A stretch of 64,000 bases of DNA from an uncultured Alphaproteobacteria bacterium (GCA_900079695.1 LT599022.1:228222-292221); one strand, 5' to 3'. Counted from the first letter of the stretch, positions 15,622 to 24,651 are shown. The notes: generated from the letters alone by a model not told the origin. Numbers and translations: made by a program.

Positions 15622-15657
15622 CGGATATTGAATATCCGTTAAGGATATCCGATATCC
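15622..15657. promoter_or_regulatory. Twin dyad operator before the AhpD-like/Rrf2 operon
   Basis: Two palindromes sharing GGATAT-N3-ATATCC occur in tandem: CGGATAT-TGA-ATATCCG (15622-15638) and GGATAT-CCG-ATATCC (15643-15657). Their centres are exactly 20 bp apart, two helical turns, so two dimers could bind the same face. The second dyad ends 46 bases before the first gene. The Rrf2 regulator encoded in the operon is the obvious candidate ligand. Confidence 0.65.
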
Positions 15658-15703
15658 GCAATGAGTGCGGCCATCCCGGCCGCCGCAGTTGCAGGAGCCG
15701 CCG

Positions 15704-16177
15704 ATGCGCGCCGACTACTCGATCCTCTCCGCCGACCTCGCCAAGGCCTACATGGCGTTCGGCCTTGCCGCCAAGAAATCCGTCATCGAACCCGCGATCC
15801 GCGATTTGGTGACGATTCGCGCCTCGCAGATCAACGGCTGTGCTTTCTGCTTGGATATGCACGTCAAAGAAGCCAAGCTCGCGGGTGAGCGCGAGTTGCG
15901 CCTGCATCATGTCGCGGTCTGGCGGGAATCGCCGCTGTTCGACGAGCGCGAGCGGGCGGCGCTGGCGTGGGCCGAGGAGCTCACCCGGCTGGGCGAGCAC
16001 GGTGTTTCCGATGCTGCCTACGCTGCGGCGCGCGCGGCGTTTTCCGAGAAGGAACTGTCGGATCTGACCTTCTCGGTGGTGGCGATCAACGGCTGGAACC
16101 GACTCTCCATCGCGTTCCGGCGGGTGCCGGGATCGATGGACGCGGCGTGGGGCTTGGACAAGGCGGGCTTGAGCTGA
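15704..16177 (+). CDS. Carboxymuconolactone decarboxylase-family/AhpD-like protein
   Basis: A 157-residue protein with the redox-active motif INGCAFCLDMHVKEA (CxxCxxxH), typical of AhpD-like alkylhydroperoxidase-fold proteins. It is likely a thiol-dependent peroxide or electrophile detoxifier in the cytoplasm. The ATG at 15704 has AGGAG six bases upstream. The stop codon overlaps the Rrf2 start by one base (TGATG). Cotranscription with a cysteine-containing Rrf2 protein suggests redox-controlled expression. Confidence 0.9.
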   Translation: MRADYSILSADLAKAYMAFGLAAKKSVIEPAIRDLVTIRASQINGCAFCLDMHVKEAKLAGERELRLHHVAVWRESPLFDERERAALAWAEELTRLGEHGVSDAAYAAARAAFSEKELSDLTFSVVAINGWNRLSIAFRRVPGSMDAAWGLDKAGLS

Positions 16178-16662
16178 TGCAACTGCGAAATCAGGTGGAA
16201 TGGGCGCTGCACTGCGGCGCCGTTCTCGCCGGAGTGCCCGCCGGGCGTTATCTGCCGACCAAGGCGCTGGCGGAATTCCATGGCGTGCCGAAGGAGTACC
16301 TTTCCAAGGCGTTGCAGGCGCTCGCCCGCGCCGGGCTGATCGAGGGCACGCTCGGCCCTTCGGGCGGCTACCGGCTGGCGAAGGCGCCCGCCGAGATCAG
16401 CTTTCTCGACATCGTCGAGGCGGTCGAGGGGCGGGCCTCCACCTTCGCTTGCGCCGAGATCCGCCGCAATAATCCCTGCGCCGAGCCCGGTCACCGGCCG
16501 GGCGGGCCGTGCGCGATCGCCCGGGTGATGTGGGAGGCGGATGAAGCTTGGCGCGCCAAGCTTGCCGCCGTCAGTCTTGCCGATCTCGGCGCGACCCTGG
16601 CGTTGGAGCTCCCCGAAAGTCTGCGCACGGGCATCGCCGCGTGGGTGGCGGAGCGCAGCTGA
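16177..16662 (+). CDS. Rrf2-family transcriptional regulator with three cysteines
   Basis: A 161-residue winged-helix regulator. The DNA-binding part contains YLPTKALAEFHGVPKEYLSKAL and the wing GPSGGYRLAK. The sensor region carries CAEIRRNNPC plus a third Cys at GGPCAIA (spacing C-x8-C-x10-C). This is wider than in IscR but compatible with an iron-sulfur or redox-sensing site. It is translationally coupled to the AhpD-like gene and probably regulates it through the twin dyads at 15622-15657. Confidence 0.88.
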   Translation: MQLRNQVEWALHCGAVLAGVPAGRYLPTKALAEFHGVPKEYLSKALQALARAGLIEGTLGPSGGYRLAKAPAEISFLDIVEAVEGRASTFACAEIRRNNPCAEPGHRPGGPCAIARVMWEADEAWRAKLAAVSLADLGATLALELPESLRTGIAAWVAERS

Positions 16663-16700
16663 ACGTCGCTCGCAAACGTCTGGTGCGCCTGGTCTTCGGC

Positions 16701-17822
16701 TCACATCACTCGCCTCAGCCCCGGTGCGCGGCGCGCGACGAAGTGGACGAACGCGAAGCTGAGCAGAGTGGTGGCGACGAAGGTGATGACGAACTTCGTT
16801 CCCGCCGACCAGTCCTCGCCGTTCATCAGCACCGTCAGCGCCACCAGGATCGGGGTGTGGAAGACGTAGACGCCGAAGGCGTTGGCGGAGAGGAAGCGGC
16901 TGAACGGCGCCGCGTCGTTCACATGCTTGCGGTAGAGCGCCAGAAGCGCCACGCACACGATCACGCACACCAGCGATTCCCACACCGCATGCACCGCGCT
17001 CTGCCACGTTCCGTTGCCGAGATACGACCAGTCGCCGCGTCCGATCCCGGCGATCGCCGAGAGTGCCAGCCAGGAGGCGGGAACCCCGAGCGCGAGCGCC
17101 CATCCCATCCATGGCCGCCATTCGGGTATGCGGTCGAGCGCGCCTTGCCGCGCGGCGGCGATGCCGATCCAGAACAGCACCACGTATTGCACGAAGTAGC
17201 AGAGTTGCATGTTGAGAACGCTGGTGCCGATCGGCTGCACCCAGCGCACCAGGAAGGCGAGAACCGCGATCAGAAGGCCGAGGGCCGCGAGCCCGGCGGC
17301 GCTCGCGGGGAGCGGCGGGCGGATCGCGACGCCGAGGCGGCGGGCGAGGGCGTAGATCAGCGAGAAGATCAGCAGCGCCAGCGCGAACCACATCGGCCCG
17401 CTGCCGGAGGGGAAATATTTGCTCGGCAGGTAGATGGTGAGGAAGCCGTGCCAGAAACCCCGGGGCCAGATTCGCATCAGGTAGCAGATGATGAGCGGCT
17501 GGACCACCAGCATGAAACCGAGGGTGGGGACGCCGAGACGCACCAGCCGCTCGCGCACGAAACCGCCGATGCCGCGCCGGTCGCACGCGGCGGGCGCGAA
17601 GACCCCGGCGAGGAAGAACAGGAAGCCCATGAAGAACGCCTGGGCGGTCGCCTCGAAGGCGAGGAACAGGTGGGTTTCGATCGGCGAGGGCGGGCGCGGG
17701 TCGTAGACGTACCACGGGCCGATGTGGCTGTAGGGGATCGCCGCGTGCACGCCCAAAACCAGCAGGATCATGCTCCAGCGGAGGTTGTCGACGTAGGGAA
17801 GGCGGTTCGAGGGCGAGCGCAT
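16701..17822 (-). CDS. Acyltransferase family 3 integral membrane protein
   Basis: A 373-residue protein with about ten membrane segments and the N-terminal signature RLPYVDNLRWSMILLVLGVHA, containing the conserved Arg and His of acyltransferase-3/MdoC-like enzymes. These O-acylate sugars of glucans, LPS or exopolysaccharides across the inner membrane. There is no neighbouring polysaccharide gene to fix the substrate. The start at 17822 is chosen over upstream codons because the earlier sequence is AT-rich promoter DNA. It is divergent from the GntR gene. Confidence 0.88.
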   Translation of the reverse strand: MRSPSNRLPYVDNLRWSMILLVLGVHAAIPYSHIGPWYVYDPRPPSPIETHLFLAFEATAQAFFMGFLFFLAGVFAPAACDRRGIGGFVRERLVRLGVPTLGFMLVVQPLIICYLMRIWPRGFWHGFLTIYLPSKYFPSGSGPMWFALALLIFSLIYALARRLGVAIRPPLPASAAGLAALGLLIAVLAFLVRWVQPIGTSVLNMQLCYFVQYVVLFWIGIAAARQGALDRIPEWRPWMGWALALGVPASWLALSAIAGIGRGDWSYLGNGTWQSAVHAVWESLVCVIVCVALLALYRKHVNDAAPFSRFLSANAFGVYVFHTPILVALTVLMNGEDWSAGTKFVITFVATTLLSFAFVHFVARRAPGLRRVM

Positions 17823-17953
17823 GGCGGCAGGACCGGCGGCGAAATTCAATCCGGAGTATACGCCGTTTCGCGGCGGTTTTCCGGAGGAAACGAGATTATC
17901 CGCGGGCGGAAAATAAGCACAAAAATTATGCAAATAACATTTGTGACTTTTCA

Positions 17954-17994
17954 TTGTGCAGTTTCGCAAAACTATGCTATTTATCCGGATAAAT
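17954..17994 (+). promoter_or_regulatory. Promoter with overlapping 16-bp palindrome before the GntR gene
   Basis: TTGTGC (17954-17959) and TATTTA (17978-17983) are 18 bp apart and form a plausible promoter. The perfect palindrome ATTTATCC-GGATAAAT (17979-17994) covers the -10 box and the expected start point. A repressor bound there would block transcription; the adjacent FadR-type GntR protein is the likely binder. Confidence 0.55.
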
Positions 17995-18016
17995 TCCCCG
18001 ACCGGGAGAGCCCCCG

Positions 18017-18790
18017 ATGCCGCCGCTGCGCCGCACCAAGCTTTCGGACCTCATCGTTCAGGACGTCAAACGCCTGATCGTCGCCGAACGGCTGAAGCCC
18101 GGCGACCGCGTGCCGAGCGAGCCGGAGCTGATCGCCTCCTACGGCTGCGCCAAGGGTACGGTGCGCGAGGCGTTGAAGGCGCTCGAGGTCGAGGGGCTGG
18201 TGGTGACCCGGACCGGACCGGGCGGGGGCGCCTATCTCGCGGCGGCGGACCCGGAGCCCGCGGCGCGGATGCTGCGCAACTTCCTCCACTTCCGGCACAT
18301 CGATGGCGAGGGGGTCTATCAGATCCGCAAGGTGGTGGAGCCCGAACTCGCCGCCAGCGTCGCCGGACGGCTCACGCCCGAGCAGTTCGCCGCTCTCGAG
18401 GCCAACGTCGCCGAATGCAGCCGGCGCCCCGAGAGCGAGGACCAGCAGCAGCGCCAGCGGATCCTCGAACTGGAGTTCCACAACATCCTCGCCGACGCCT
18501 GTCCGAACCCGTTGCTCGCGTTCATCGGCCGGTTTCTCAACGACATGCTGCGCGATCTGGTGGTGCTGAAGAAGGCCTACGTGCCGGAGCGCCATCAGTT
18601 CGGCGAATCCAACGTCGGCTACCATCGCCTGCTGCTTGCCGCCTACCGCGAGGGCGACGCGGCGCGGGTGCGCGCGATCATGCTCGCCCACATGCACGAT
18701 GCGGAGCGCCACATGACGGCGCTCGAGGGCGAGGTCGCGCACGCCTTCCTTCTCGAATTCCCCGGCCGCGAGGCGCTGCGGGGCGCGTAG
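18017..18790 (+). CDS. FadR-type GntR-family regulator
   Basis: A 257-residue repressor with an N-terminal winged helix (PGDRVPSEPELIASYGCAKGTVREALKAL) and a C-terminal all-helical FCD effector domain. Likely metal or ligand contacts include ELEFHNIL and the late His residues near HRLLLAAYREGD. It is the first gene of the array ending at the amidase and probably responds to the transported substrate or its product. A palindromic operator overlaps its promoter. Confidence 0.9.
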   Translation: MPPLRRTKLSDLIVQDVKRLIVAERLKPGDRVPSEPELIASYGCAKGTVREALKALEVEGLVVTRTGPGGGAYLAAADPEPAARMLRNFLHFRHIDGEGVYQIRKVVEPELAASVAGRLTPEQFAALEANVAECSRRPESEDQQQRQRILELEFHNILADACPNPLLAFIGRFLNDMLRDLVVLKKAYVPERHQFGESNVGYHRLLLAAYREGDAARVRAIMLAHMHDAERHMTALEGEVAHAFLLEFPGREALRGA

Positions 18791-18829
18791 GGTTCTTCCA
18801 GAAACGACCGCAACAGCATGAGGCTTCCC

Positions 18830-20032
18830 ATGAACCGTCGTTCCTTCCTCAAGTCCGGTCTTGCCGCCACCTCGCTTCTCGCCGCGCCGTCGCTGCTGCG
18901 CCCGGCGGCGGCGGCGACGCCGGTGACGATCCACGGCCTGAAGTCGATGTCGGGGGCATTCGCGAGCTACGGCAAGTTCGCCGAAATGGGTTCGAAACTC
19001 GCGGTGCGGGATTTCGGCCCGGTGCTCGGCGCCCCCGCCGACTACGTCACCATCGATACCGAAGGCAACCCCGGCAAGGCGGTGCGCAAGGTGCAGGAGG
19101 CGATCCAGCAGCAGGGCGCGAAATTCTTCCAGGGATGCACGCTGTCCTCCACCGCCCTTGCGGTCGGCAAGGAAGTGGCGAAGGGCGGCGGCATGTTCAT
19201 GACCCCGGCGGGGGCCGACGAGATCACCGGCAGCGAATGCAACGCCGCCACCTTCCGCTGGACCGTGCCGACCTACGGCGCGATCCACCAGACCGTGCGC
19301 CCGCTCGCCCAGGCGATGCCGGACAAGAAGAAGTGGTACACGATCACGCCGCAATACGTGTTCGGCGACGCGCTGCTCTCCGCCGCCACCGGCTTGTTCA
19401 AGGAACTCGGCATCCGGCACGTCGGCAACAGCTACCACTCCACCACCGAGCAGGAGTTCTCGGGCTACCTCACCAACGCGATGGCGGCGCAGCCCGACGT
19501 GCTGCTGATCCTCAATTTCGGTGGGCAGGCCGCCAACTGCCTGCGTCAGGCGGCGAATTTCGGTCTGAAGACGCAGATGACGGTGCTGGTGGCGTGGACC
19601 GCGGGCCTCGACTGGTTCCAGTCGCTCGGGCCGGATCTGCTTGAGGGCGTCTACCTCGGCGCGCAGTACTGGCATCAGGTCGACACGCCGACGAACGCCG
19701 CCCTGGTGAAGCGGGTGAGGGAGGTCTACGGCATCACCCCCAACTATCCGCTCGCCGCCGACTACATCTCCACCAAGGTGATTCTCGAAGCGATCAAGGC
19801 CGCCGGCTCCGCCGACGGCAAGGCGGTGGCGAAGGCGATGGAGGGCATGTCCTACGACGGTCCCACCGGCAAGGAGAGCATCCGCGCCCAGGATCACCAG
19901 GTGATCAAGGACTACTACCTCCTCAAGGGCAAGGCGAAGGGCGAGATGAAGGATCCGGACGACTACGCGACGATGATCAGCCACGGCCGGTCGTTCCCGG
20001 AGGGCGACGCCATCCTCTGCAAGATGGGCTGA
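18830..20032 (+). CDS. ABC transporter substrate-binding protein, branched-chain amino acid/amide type
   Basis: A 400-residue periplasmic protein with a twin-arginine-like signal (NRRSFLKSGLAATSLL, cleavage after RPAAAA). The mature part has the peripla-BP-6 fold: GLKSMSGAFASYGKFAEMG at the ligand cleft and NPGKAVRKVQEAIQQQGAKFF. The start at 18830 is preferred because GAGG lies seven bases upstream; an in-frame ATG at 18818 has no ribosome site. Neighbouring hydrolases suggest an amide or N-carbamoyl amino acid as ligand rather than leucine. Confidence 0.9.
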   Translation: MNRRSFLKSGLAATSLLAAPSLLRPAAAATPVTIHGLKSMSGAFASYGKFAEMGSKLAVRDFGPVLGAPADYVTIDTEGNPGKAVRKVQEAIQQQGAKFFQGCTLSSTALAVGKEVAKGGGMFMTPAGADEITGSECNAATFRWTVPTYGAIHQTVRPLAQAMPDKKKWYTITPQYVFGDALLSAATGLFKELGIRHVGNSYHSTTEQEFSGYLTNAMAAQPDVLLILNFGGQAANCLRQAANFGLKTQMTVLVAWTAGLDWFQSLGPDLLEGVYLGAQYWHQVDTPTNAALVKRVREVYGITPNYPLAADYISTKVILEAIKAAGSADGKAVAKAMEGMSYDGPTGKESIRAQDHQVIKDYYLLKGKAKGEMKDPDDYATMISHGRSFPEGDAILCKMG

Positions 20033-20089
20033 TCACCGACGGGGGCGGCCGCGCGGCCGCTCCCGCAATCCTTCGGGAGCGCGCGCCGC

Positions 20090-20950
20090 ATGCTCAACCT
20101 CTACCTCTTCCAGATCCTCAACGGCCTCGGCCTCGGGATGATCTACTTCCTGATCTCGGTGGGGCTGACGATCATCTTCGGCCTGCTGAACTTCGTGAAC
20201 TTCGCCCACGGCGCGTTCTTCATGCTCGGCGGCTATCTGTGCTACGCGCTGCTCGCCGCCACCGGGCAGTTCTGGCTGGCGCTGATCGTCGGGCCGCTCG
20301 CGGTCGCGGCGCTCGCCTGGGCGACGGAGAAGGTGCTGATCCGCCGCGTCTACCACCTGCCGCACACCTTCCACATCCTCATCACCGTCGGCGTCGCGCT
20401 GATTCTGCAGGAGGCCGCGATCATCGTCTGGGGTCCGATCGGCAAGAGCATCCCGATGCCCGACGCGCTTCAGGGGGTGGTGGCGATGGGCAAGTTTTTC
20501 TACCCCAAGTATCGCCTGTTCCTGATCTTCTTCTCCGCCGCGATCGGCTTCCTGCTGTGGCTGCTGCTGGAGCGCACCCGCTTCGGCGCGCTGGTGCGCG
20601 CGGGATCGGAGAGCACCGAGATGGTGTCGCTGCTGGGGGCCGACATCTACAAGCTGTTTTCGTTCACCTTCGCCCTCGGCGTCGGCCTCGCGGGGCTGGC
20701 GGGGGTGCTGTCGGGGCCGATCCGCGGCGCGCACCCGTTCCTTGGGCCGGAGGTGCTGGGGATCGCGTTCGTGGTGGTGGTGATCGGCGGCATGGGGTCG
20801 TTCGGCGGCGCGCTGGTGGGCGGGCTGCTGATCGGGCTGGTGCAGAGCCTGATGACGACGATCTGGCCTGAGGGCGCGAGCCTGATGATCTACGGCGCGA
20901 TGGCGGCGGTGATCCTGCTGCGCCCCTACGGCCTGTTCGGGAGGGCTTGA
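20090..20950 (+). CDS. livH: Branched-chain amino acid-type ABC permease LivH
   Basis: A 286-residue inner-membrane permease with about eight hydrophobic segments. Family blocks are IFGLLNFVNFAHGAFFMLGG near the start and VVVIGGMGSFGGALVGGLL near the end. It pairs with the LivM-type permease one base downstream. The 57-base gap before it holds a GC-rich inverted repeat (GCGGCCGCGCGGCCGC) that may lower expression relative to the binding protein. Confidence 0.93.
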   Translation: MLNLYLFQILNGLGLGMIYFLISVGLTIIFGLLNFVNFAHGAFFMLGGYLCYALLAATGQFWLALIVGPLAVAALAWATEKVLIRRVYHLPHTFHILITVGVALILQEAAIIVWGPIGKSIPMPDALQGVVAMGKFFYPKYRLFLIFFSAAIGFLLWLLLERTRFGALVRAGSESTEMVSLLGADIYKLFSFTFALGVGLAGLAGVLSGPIRGAHPFLGPEVLGIAFVVVVIGGMGSFGGALVGGLLIGLVQSLMTTIWPEGASLMIYGAMAAVILLRPYGLFGRA

Positions 20951-20951
20951 G

Positions 20952-21923
20952 ATGAACCGGCTTCCGAAAGGCGTCTGGGGCGGTACCACTTTGGCGGTGC
21001 TGGCGATCCTGGCGTTGCTGCCGCTGATCCTGCCCTCGGCGACCCTTGCCACCGAGATCGTGATCTTTGCGATGGCGGCGCTCGCCTGCAACCTGCTGCT
21101 CGGCTACGGCGGCCTGCTGTCGTTCGGGCAGGGGCTGTTCTTCGGCGCCGGGTCCTATCTCGCGTCGCTGGCGATGATCCACCTCGGGATCGGGCTGATC
21201 GGGGCTCTCCTGGTCGCGGCGGTTTCGGGCGCGGCGATCGCCACCGCGGTCGGCTGGCTGGCGATCCGCCGCACCGGCATCTACTTCGTGATGCTGACTC
21301 TGGCGCTGGCGCAGATGGGCTATTTCCTCGCCTACACCCTGTCCGAGTGGACCGGCGGGGACAACGGTCTGCTCGACGTGCCGCGCCCGCCGCTCGCGGT
21401 CTTCGGTATCGAACTCGTCCGTCTCGACGGTGCGGGCGGTTACTATGCCTTCGTGGCGGTGCTGTTCCTCGGCGTCTACGTCGGGGCGCGGCGGGTGATC
21501 GACAGCCCGTTCGGCAGCACCCTGGTGGCGATCCGCGAGAACGAGGCGCGCGCGTCGGCGGTGGGTTTCGACACCCGGCACTTCAAGATGCTCGCCTTCA
21601 CCCTCTCGGGTGCGGTCACCGCGCTGGCGGGGGCGCTCTACGCGATGCTGATCAACTACGTGCCGCTCGACAACGTGGCGATGCAGATGTCCGAGACGAT
21701 CGTGATCATGACCGTCATCGGCGGCACCGGCTCGCTCCTCGGCTCGCTGCTGGGGGCGGGGGCGCTGGTGCTGCTGGGCGAGATCCTCTCGGCGATCTGG
21801 CCGCGTTGGCCGCTGTTGCTGGGCGTCGGCCTGATTCTTCTGGTGATCTTCCTGCGCCGCGGCCTGTGGGGCGGGGTGGAGAGCCTGATCGCGCGCCATC
21901 GCCGCAGGGAGGTCGCCGAATGA
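20952..21923 (+). CDS. livM: Branched-chain amino acid-type ABC permease LivM
   Basis: A 323-residue permease with about nine to ten membrane segments. LLGYGGLLSFGQGLFFGAGSY and the coupling-helix region AIRENEARASAVGFD are typical of LivM. The stop codon overlaps the ATPase start (ATGA). It forms the transmembrane heterodimer with LivH. Confidence 0.93.
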   Translation: MNRLPKGVWGGTTLAVLAILALLPLILPSATLATEIVIFAMAALACNLLLGYGGLLSFGQGLFFGAGSYLASLAMIHLGIGLIGALLVAAVSGAAIATAVGWLAIRRTGIYFVMLTLALAQMGYFLAYTLSEWTGGDNGLLDVPRPPLAVFGIELVRLDGAGGYYAFVAVLFLGVYVGARRVIDSPFGSTLVAIRENEARASAVGFDTRHFKMLAFTLSGAVTALAGALYAMLINYVPLDNVAMQMSETIVIMTVIGGTGSLLGSLLGAGALVLLGEILSAIWPRWPLLLGVGLILLVIFLRRGLWGGVESLIARHRRREVAE

Positions 21924-22672
21924 CCCACTGGATTCTCGAAACCCGCGATCTCGCGCTTGCCTACGGCGGCTTCCGGGCGGTGGACGGGGTCTCGCTGCGG
22001 GTGCGGGCGGGCACCATCCATTCGGTGATCGGGCCGAACGGCGCGGGCAAGACCTCGCTGTTCCATTGCCTCACCGGCGGGCGCAGGCCGACCGAGGGCG
22101 ACATCGTCTTCGACGGCCGCGAGATCACCCGCGATCCGGCGCATGCGCGGGTCGGCATCGGCATGGCGCGCAGCTTTCAGGTCACCAGTCTGTTCCAGAA
22201 CCTGTCGGTGCGCGAGAACCTCCGCCTCGCCAGCCAGGGGCGCGACGGCGATCGCGCCCTGGCGTTCTGGCGGCCGGTGGCGGCGGGCCGGGCGCATCTC
22301 GACCGCGCCGACCGGGTGATGGAGCGGCTCAATCTCTCCGCCAGGGCCGGGGTCGCGGCGGGCGACCTCTCGCACGGCCAGCAGCGGGTGCTGGAGGTGG
22401 GGATGGCGCTGTGCGGCGAGCCGAAGCTGCTGCTGCTCGACGAGCCGACCTCGGGGATGGGCATCGACGACATTCCGGTGATGACCCGTCTGATCGCCGA
22501 TCTCGGCCGCGACCACACGGTGATGCTGATCGAGCACAACATGAGCATCGTCATGAGCATCAGCGACGCGGTCACGGTGATGAGCCGCGGCAAGGTGCTG
22601 GTGGAGGGCAAACCGGACGCGGTGCGCGCCGACGCGCGGGTGCGTGCCGCCTACCTCGGGGAGGCGGGCTGA
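21920..22672 (+). CDS. livG: ABC transporter ATP-binding protein LivG
   Basis: A 250-residue ATPase: Walker A GPNGAGKTS, Q-loop region ARSFQVTSLFQNL, signature LSHGQQRVLEVGMAL, Walker B LLLLDEPTSGM and switch EHN. The signature reads LSHGQ, as often in LivG-type proteins. It overlaps livM by four bases and livF by one base, so all three are translationally coupled. Confidence 0.94.
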   Translation: MTHWILETRDLALAYGGFRAVDGVSLRVRAGTIHSVIGPNGAGKTSLFHCLTGGRRPTEGDIVFDGREITRDPAHARVGIGMARSFQVTSLFQNLSVRENLRLASQGRDGDRALAFWRPVAAGRAHLDRADRVMERLNLSARAGVAAGDLSHGQQRVLEVGMALCGEPKLLLLDEPTSGMGIDDIPVMTRLIADLGRDHTVMLIEHNMSIVMSISDAVTVMSRGKVLVEGKPDAVRADARVRAAYLGEAG

Positions 22673-23370
22673 TGGCGCTGCTGGAAATCGCCGACATCCA
22701 TTCCTTCTACGGCAAGAGCCACGTCCTCGAAGGGGTGTCGCTGACGGTCGGGGAGGGAGAACTGGTGACGCTGCTCGGGCGCAACGGCGCGGGCAAGACC
22801 ACCACCCTCAAGAGCGTCTCCGGCATCGTCCGGCCGAAATCGGGCTCGGTGCGGTTCGACGGGCGCGAGACGATCGGCCGCGAGATTCACGAAATCGCGC
22901 GGGCGGGCATCGCTCTGGTGCCCGAGCATCGCGGCGTCTTCGCCCTGCTGACGGTGGAGGAAAACCTCAGGATCGCGGTGCGCGACGGCTGGTGGAAGCT
23001 GTCCGACGTCTACGACCTGTTCCCCCGGCTCTACGAGCGCCGCCGCAATGGCGGCAACGCACTGTCGGGCGGCGAGCAGCAGATGCTCAGCATCGCCCGC
23101 GCGCTGTTGAACAACCCCAGGCTCCTGCTCCTCGACGAGCCCACCGAGGGCCTCGCGCCGGTGATCGTCGACGAGATCGTCAAGGTGCTGGTGGACATCA
23201 AGCGCACCGGCATGTCGGTGCTGCTGGTGGAGCAGAACCTCGCGGTCTGCGAAAAGCTCGGCGACCGTCACTACGTTCTCGAACAGGGCCGGATCGTCTA
23301 CTCCGGCAGCGCCGCCGAGTTCGCGGCGGATCACTCGGTGCGGGACCGCTACCTCGCGCTGAACGGCTGA
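22672..23370 (+). CDS. livF: ABC transporter ATP-binding protein LivF
   Basis: A 232-residue ATPase with Walker A GRNGAGKTT, signature LSGGEQQMLSIARAL, Walker B LLLLDEPTEGLAP and switch EQN. It is the second ATPase of the importer and is coupled to livG by TGATG. The hydrolase gene begins 17 bases after its stop. Confidence 0.94.
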   Translation: MALLEIADIHSFYGKSHVLEGVSLTVGEGELVTLLGRNGAGKTTTLKSVSGIVRPKSGSVRFDGRETIGREIHEIARAGIALVPEHRGVFALLTVEENLRIAVRDGWWKLSDVYDLFPRLYERRRNGGNALSGGEQQMLSIARALLNNPRLLLLDEPTEGLAPVIVDEIVKVLVDIKRTGMSVLLVEQNLAVCEKLGDRHYVLEQGRIVYSGSAAEFAADHSVRDRYLALNG

Positions 23371-23387
23371 ACCAGCAAGGAAGCGTC

Positions 23388-24650
23388 ATGTCCAACTCTC
23401 CGCTCGCAAATCTCAAGATCGACGGCGATCGCCTGTGGCGATCCCTGATGGACCTCGCGCGGATCGGTGCGACGCCGAAGGGCGGCGTCGCCCGCCTTGC
23501 GCTCACCGCGCTCGACGGCGAGGCGCGGCGGCTGTTCGTCTCGTGGTGCGAGGCCGCCGGGCTCGCCGTAGAGATCGACGCGATCGGCAACATCTTCGCC
23601 CGGCGCGCGGGCCGCAATCCCGACCTGCCGCCGGTGATGCTCGGCAGCCACATCGACACCCAGCCGACCGGCGGCAAGTTCGACGGTTGCTTCGGCGTGA
23701 TGGCGGGGCTGGAGGTGATCCGCACCCTCGACGACCTCGGCATCGCCACCGAGGCGCCGATCGAGGTGGTGGCGTGGACCAACGAGGAGGGCTCGCGCTT
23801 CCCACCCTGCATGATGGGCTCGGGCGTGTTCACCGGCCGGTTCGGCCTGGAGGAGACCCTCGACAAGGCGGATGGCGACGGCCTCCGCGTCGGCGACGAA
23901 CTCGCCCGCATCGGCTTCGCCGGATCCCGCCCGGCCGCCGGGCACGCCGTCGGCGCGTATTTCGAGGCGCACATCGAGCAGGGGCCGGTTCTCGAAGACG
24001 AGGGCAAGACCATCGGCGTGGTGATCGGCACCCTCGGGCAGAAGTGGTTCGACCTGACGCTGACCGGCCAGGAGGCCCACGCCGGGCCGACGCCGATGCG
24101 CCGCCGCAGGGACGCCCTGCTCGCCGCATCCCACGTCGTCCAGGCGGTCAACCGCATCGCGCTCGACGCCGGGGAGTACGCCTGCGGCACCGTCGGTTGC
24201 CTCTCGGTGTTCCCCGACAGCCGCAACGTCATTCCCGGGCGGGTCGACCTGACCATCGACTTCCGCCATTGGGAGGCCGCCGCGCTCGATGCGATGGTGG
24301 CGCAGCTGAGGGCGCGGCTCGCGCAGATCGCGCGCGACCTCGACGTCGCCGCCGATCTGCGCGCGACCGCCGACTTCCCGCCGCTCGGTTTCCATCCCGA
24401 GTGCGTCGCGGCGGTGCGGCAGGCGGCCGGGCGGCTCGGCTTCTCCCACCGCGACATCGTTTCGGGGGCGGGGCACGACGCGATCTTCCTCGCCGAGGTC
24501 GCTCCGGCGGCGATGATCTTCGTTCCATGCGAGGACGGCATCAGTCACAACGAGGCGGAGAACGCCAAACCCGAAGATCTCGCCGCCGGGGCCTCGGTGC
24601 TGCTGCATGCAGCGCTCTCCCGCGCGGGCATCGCCGAGAAGGAGGCTTGA
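23388..24650 (+). CDS. Zn-dependent hydrolase of the N-carbamoyl-amino acid amidase/allantoate amidohydrolase family
   Basis: A 420-residue metal-dependent amidohydrolase of the M20-related hydantoinase/carbamoylase family. Metal-ligand blocks are MLGSHIDTQPTGGKFDG, WTNEEGSRF and FEAHIEQGPVLE. The dimerisation/substrate insertion includes GQEAHAGPTPM, and GAGHDAIF is near the end. Members release ammonia and CO2 from N-carbamoyl amino acids, allantoate or ureidopropionate; the sequence alone does not decide which. It directly follows the importer genes, so its substrate is probably what they import. Confidence 0.9.
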   Translation: MSNSPLANLKIDGDRLWRSLMDLARIGATPKGGVARLALTALDGEARRLFVSWCEAAGLAVEIDAIGNIFARRAGRNPDLPPVMLGSHIDTQPTGGKFDGCFGVMAGLEVIRTLDDLGIATEAPIEVVAWTNEEGSRFPPCMMGSGVFTGRFGLEETLDKADGDGLRVGDELARIGFAGSRPAAGHAVGAYFEAHIEQGPVLEDEGKTIGVVIGTLGQKWFDLTLTGQEAHAGPTPMRRRRDALLAASHVVQAVNRIALDAGEYACGTVGCLSVFPDSRNVIPGRVDLTIDFRHWEAAALDAMVAQLRARLAQIARDLDVAADLRATADFPPLGFHPECVAAVRQAAGRLGFSHRDIVSGAGHDAIFLAEVAPAAMIFVPCEDGISHNEAENAKPEDLAAGASVLLHAALSRAGIAEKEA

Positions 24651-24651
24651 G

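Noticed and set aside
11119-15660. Search for a second copy of the tRNA-Arg 3' end as attachment site
   Set aside because: No stretch resembling the last 20 bases of the tRNA was found by eye up to 15.66 kb, so the right boundary is set only by the change in composition.
15661-15703. ATG at 15661 right after the twin dyads as start of the AhpD-like gene
   Set aside because: It is in the wrong frame for the AhpD-like protein. The in-frame ATG at 15704 has AGGAG at the right distance.
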